7,396 nt of DNA from Flavobacteriales bacterium (GTDB taxonomy: Bacteria; Bacteroidota; Bacteroidia; Flavobacteriales_D; Crocinitomicaceae), in NCBI GenBank assembly GCA_947462695.1, contig CANHQC010000096.1, positions 1-7,396 on the forward strand, in the 5' to 3' direction. A program made the translations under genes and the position numbers. Below, piece after piece: positions 7,101 through 7,396 of the stretch. Position 1 is the first letter of the stretch. Every line of letters begins with the position of its first letter. The notes beneath the pieces were generated by a model. It was not told the origin of the DNA, ran no database searches, and saw only the letters and a program-made list of their open reading frames with translations.

Positions 7101-7280
7101 TTCGACCGTCGATGGTGATGCACCAGGATAGGTTGTAGTAACTGTTAAAAGGGGAGGGGAGAAATCGGGTAGTAGTTCGTAGCTTAATTGGTTGTAGGAA
7201 AGTATTCCACCACCAATAAGTATGCTGAATACCACAATGATAAACGACGGGCGCTTAATGGATAATTCTGTAAGTGTCAT
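4152..7280 (-). CDS. RND efflux pump, inner-membrane permease (HAE/AcrB type)
   Basis: Proton-driven inner-membrane pump of a tripartite system that exports compounds from the periplasm and inner membrane through an adaptor and a TolC-like outer-membrane channel. The 1042 residues match the family's normal length. The layout is the duplicated RND fold: TM1 (about 12-28), periplasmic porter/docking region 1 (about 40-330), TM2-6 (about 335-485), TM7 (about 530-550), periplasmic region 2 (about 560-855) and TM8-12 (about 865-1020). The proton-relay residues are intact: Asp401-Asp402 in TM4 (GILVDDSIVVLEN) and Lys932 in TM10 (GLVAKNAILIVDFA). The paired Asp and the DDSIVVLEN motif resemble hydrophobe/amphiphile exporters rather than the metal exporters of the CzcA group, but the substrate cannot be read from sequence. 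The ATG at 7280 starts the canonical MTLTELSIKRP. It lies 8 nt downstream of the adaptor gene's stop, in one transcript, and ends just before a strong terminator. Confidence 0.97.
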   Translation of the reverse strand: MTLTELSIKRPSFIIVVFSILIGGGILSYNQLSYELLPDFSPPLLTVTTTYPGASPSTVESQVSKPLEDALSGLENISEVTSFSLDNASIVLLEYKASADVDVALEDAQRKINNVLNNLPDGASTPVVAKIEPNASPVLQVSAVSKNMDERDFMELMDDQILPQIKQTKGVAEVQVIGGERRAFRVNVDKDKMKAYGISLAQINQVIASSNVEFPTGKVKNNEEQLTVRLAGKFKRTEDLENLILSSTGTSSVKLGDVASIEDGIDDQVTVSRYNGVNGIGLRIKKQNDANAVDMAKATKDQFKQIEKKYAKEGIKFTVATDTSIPTIESVDAVIHDLELAVFLVAAVMLLFLHSLRNAFIVLISIPASLISTFVAMYLLGYTLNLMTLLAMSLVIGILVDDSIVVLENIYRHLQMGKKRRQAALDGRNEIGFTALAITLVDVVVFSPVVFIEGTISDILHQFSIVVVVSTLMSLFVCFTLTPWLASRFAKEVELNPKKPFQAFLLWFERRVSIFTDQYVKLVAWTLRHKIVTGVLIIGIFFASFATMGLGIVGQEFVAQGDQGKFMLKLKYDKSTTFEENNATTLRIEQLLLAQKDVVEIVFANVGGPSSGMGAASFGSENRSELTVKMKPGKQKEFPTIKYMTEIRKKIESEFPGVEVKALNIGMVESEEAPIEIFLSSQDPDLLMKEAKRLKGAILTMKGAKDPTISTEDTSPEIRIDLDREKMGQLGIPIAVVGMQLQNALTGNDDAQFDDAGSEYDIRVMLDKFDRKNTNDIRSMTFMTSDGRQAQLSEFASISVDNGNGSLERKNRIPNTTIRAYVLGTAAGNVSNDITNYLKEKPLDPNVRMLWGGEVKRQNESMGALGTAMGIGLILVYLIMVALYDNFVYPFVVLFSILVSLVGAILALTLTASNMGIFTMLGMLMLLGLVAKNAILIVDFANHIKTQGVSTYDALLEAVRERMRPILMTTIAMIIGMIPIATATGSGAEWKNGLAWILIGGLTSSMFLTIIVVPIMYYLVDRIQEKLPWKKKPIEDPVTELV

Positions 7281-7288
7281 AAAACGTG

Positions 7289-7396
7289 TTATTTAACTGT
7301 TTTTACGTTCGCATTGTGTTGCAAATTCACCTGACCTTTTGTTACGATTTTATCAGATGCTTTAATCCCTCCAATTACTTCCATGAAATCGCCATC
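7289..7396 (-). CDS. RND periplasmic adaptor (membrane fusion protein), C-terminal end only
   Basis: The last 35 codons and TAA stop of a gene that enters from the right edge. The translated end, from DGDFMEVIGGIKASDKIVTKG through QVNLQHNANVKTVK, is the typical membrane-proximal domain and terminus of HlyD/AcrA-family adaptors (the pattern 'V.GGIKA.DKIVTKG'). The adaptor bridges the RND pump and the outer-membrane channel. Only 8 nt separate it from the pump gene, so both belong to one operon. The lipoyl, hairpin and beta-barrel domains and the N-terminal signal are outside the window, as would be any outer-membrane channel gene further upstream. Confidence 0.92.
   Translation of the reverse strand, partial: DGDFMEVIGGIKASDKIVTKGQVNLQHNANVKTVK

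Noticed and set aside
4152..7280. Assignment of the RND pump to the heavy-metal (CzcA) group
   Set aside because: The TM4 motif has the paired Asp DDSIVVLEN of the drug/amphiphile exporters rather than the motif of metal pumps; substrate left open.

Overview
The window looks like chromosomal DNA of a member of the Bacteroidota, probably Flavobacteriales-like. This is inferred from moderately low GC, start codons preceded by A/T-rich sequence rather than Shine-Dalgarno motifs, promoter -7 boxes of the TAnnTTTG type, and a small protein (MAFNGSEG... family) that I recognise from memory as typical of that phylum. No mobile element, CRISPR array, tRNA or rRNA was seen.

Left part (1-2047, all minus strand): a compact signalling operon. 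Reading from its promoter at about 2040-2047, the order is a 101-residue soluble protein of unknown function, a seven-helix membrane protein of unknown function, a short histidine kinase of the HisKA_3/NarX-like type, and a NarL-type response regulator cut off by the window edge. Genes 1 and 2 share a TGATG junction and genes 3 and 4 an ATGA junction, so the parts are probably made together. The kinase has one membrane helix and no recognisable sensor domain, so the seven-helix protein and/or the small protein are the obvious candidates for the sensing role (inference).

Middle (2048-2664): a 170-bp divergent intergenic region packed with inverted repeats, including a perfect 12-bp palindrome. 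It is followed by a plus-strand gene for a 78-residue orphan protein with its own promoter-like box and a clear intrinsic terminator. A second terminator, facing the other way, serves the next gene. The dense symmetry between two divergent promoters is a reasonable candidate for a binding region of the adjacent response regulator.

Right part (2665-7396, all minus strand): a single-gene unit for dihydrolipoyl dehydrogenase (E3 of the 2-oxoacid dehydrogenase complexes) and, upstream of it and separated by a strong terminator, the end of a tripartite efflux operon. That operon shows the C-terminus of the periplasmic adaptor (membrane fusion protein) and, 8 nt downstream, a complete RND inner-membrane pump of the HAE/AcrB type. 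These are ordinary housekeeping and export genes with intact key residues.

The least explained part is the four-gene signalling cluster together with the symmetric intergenic region and the orphan gene facing it.
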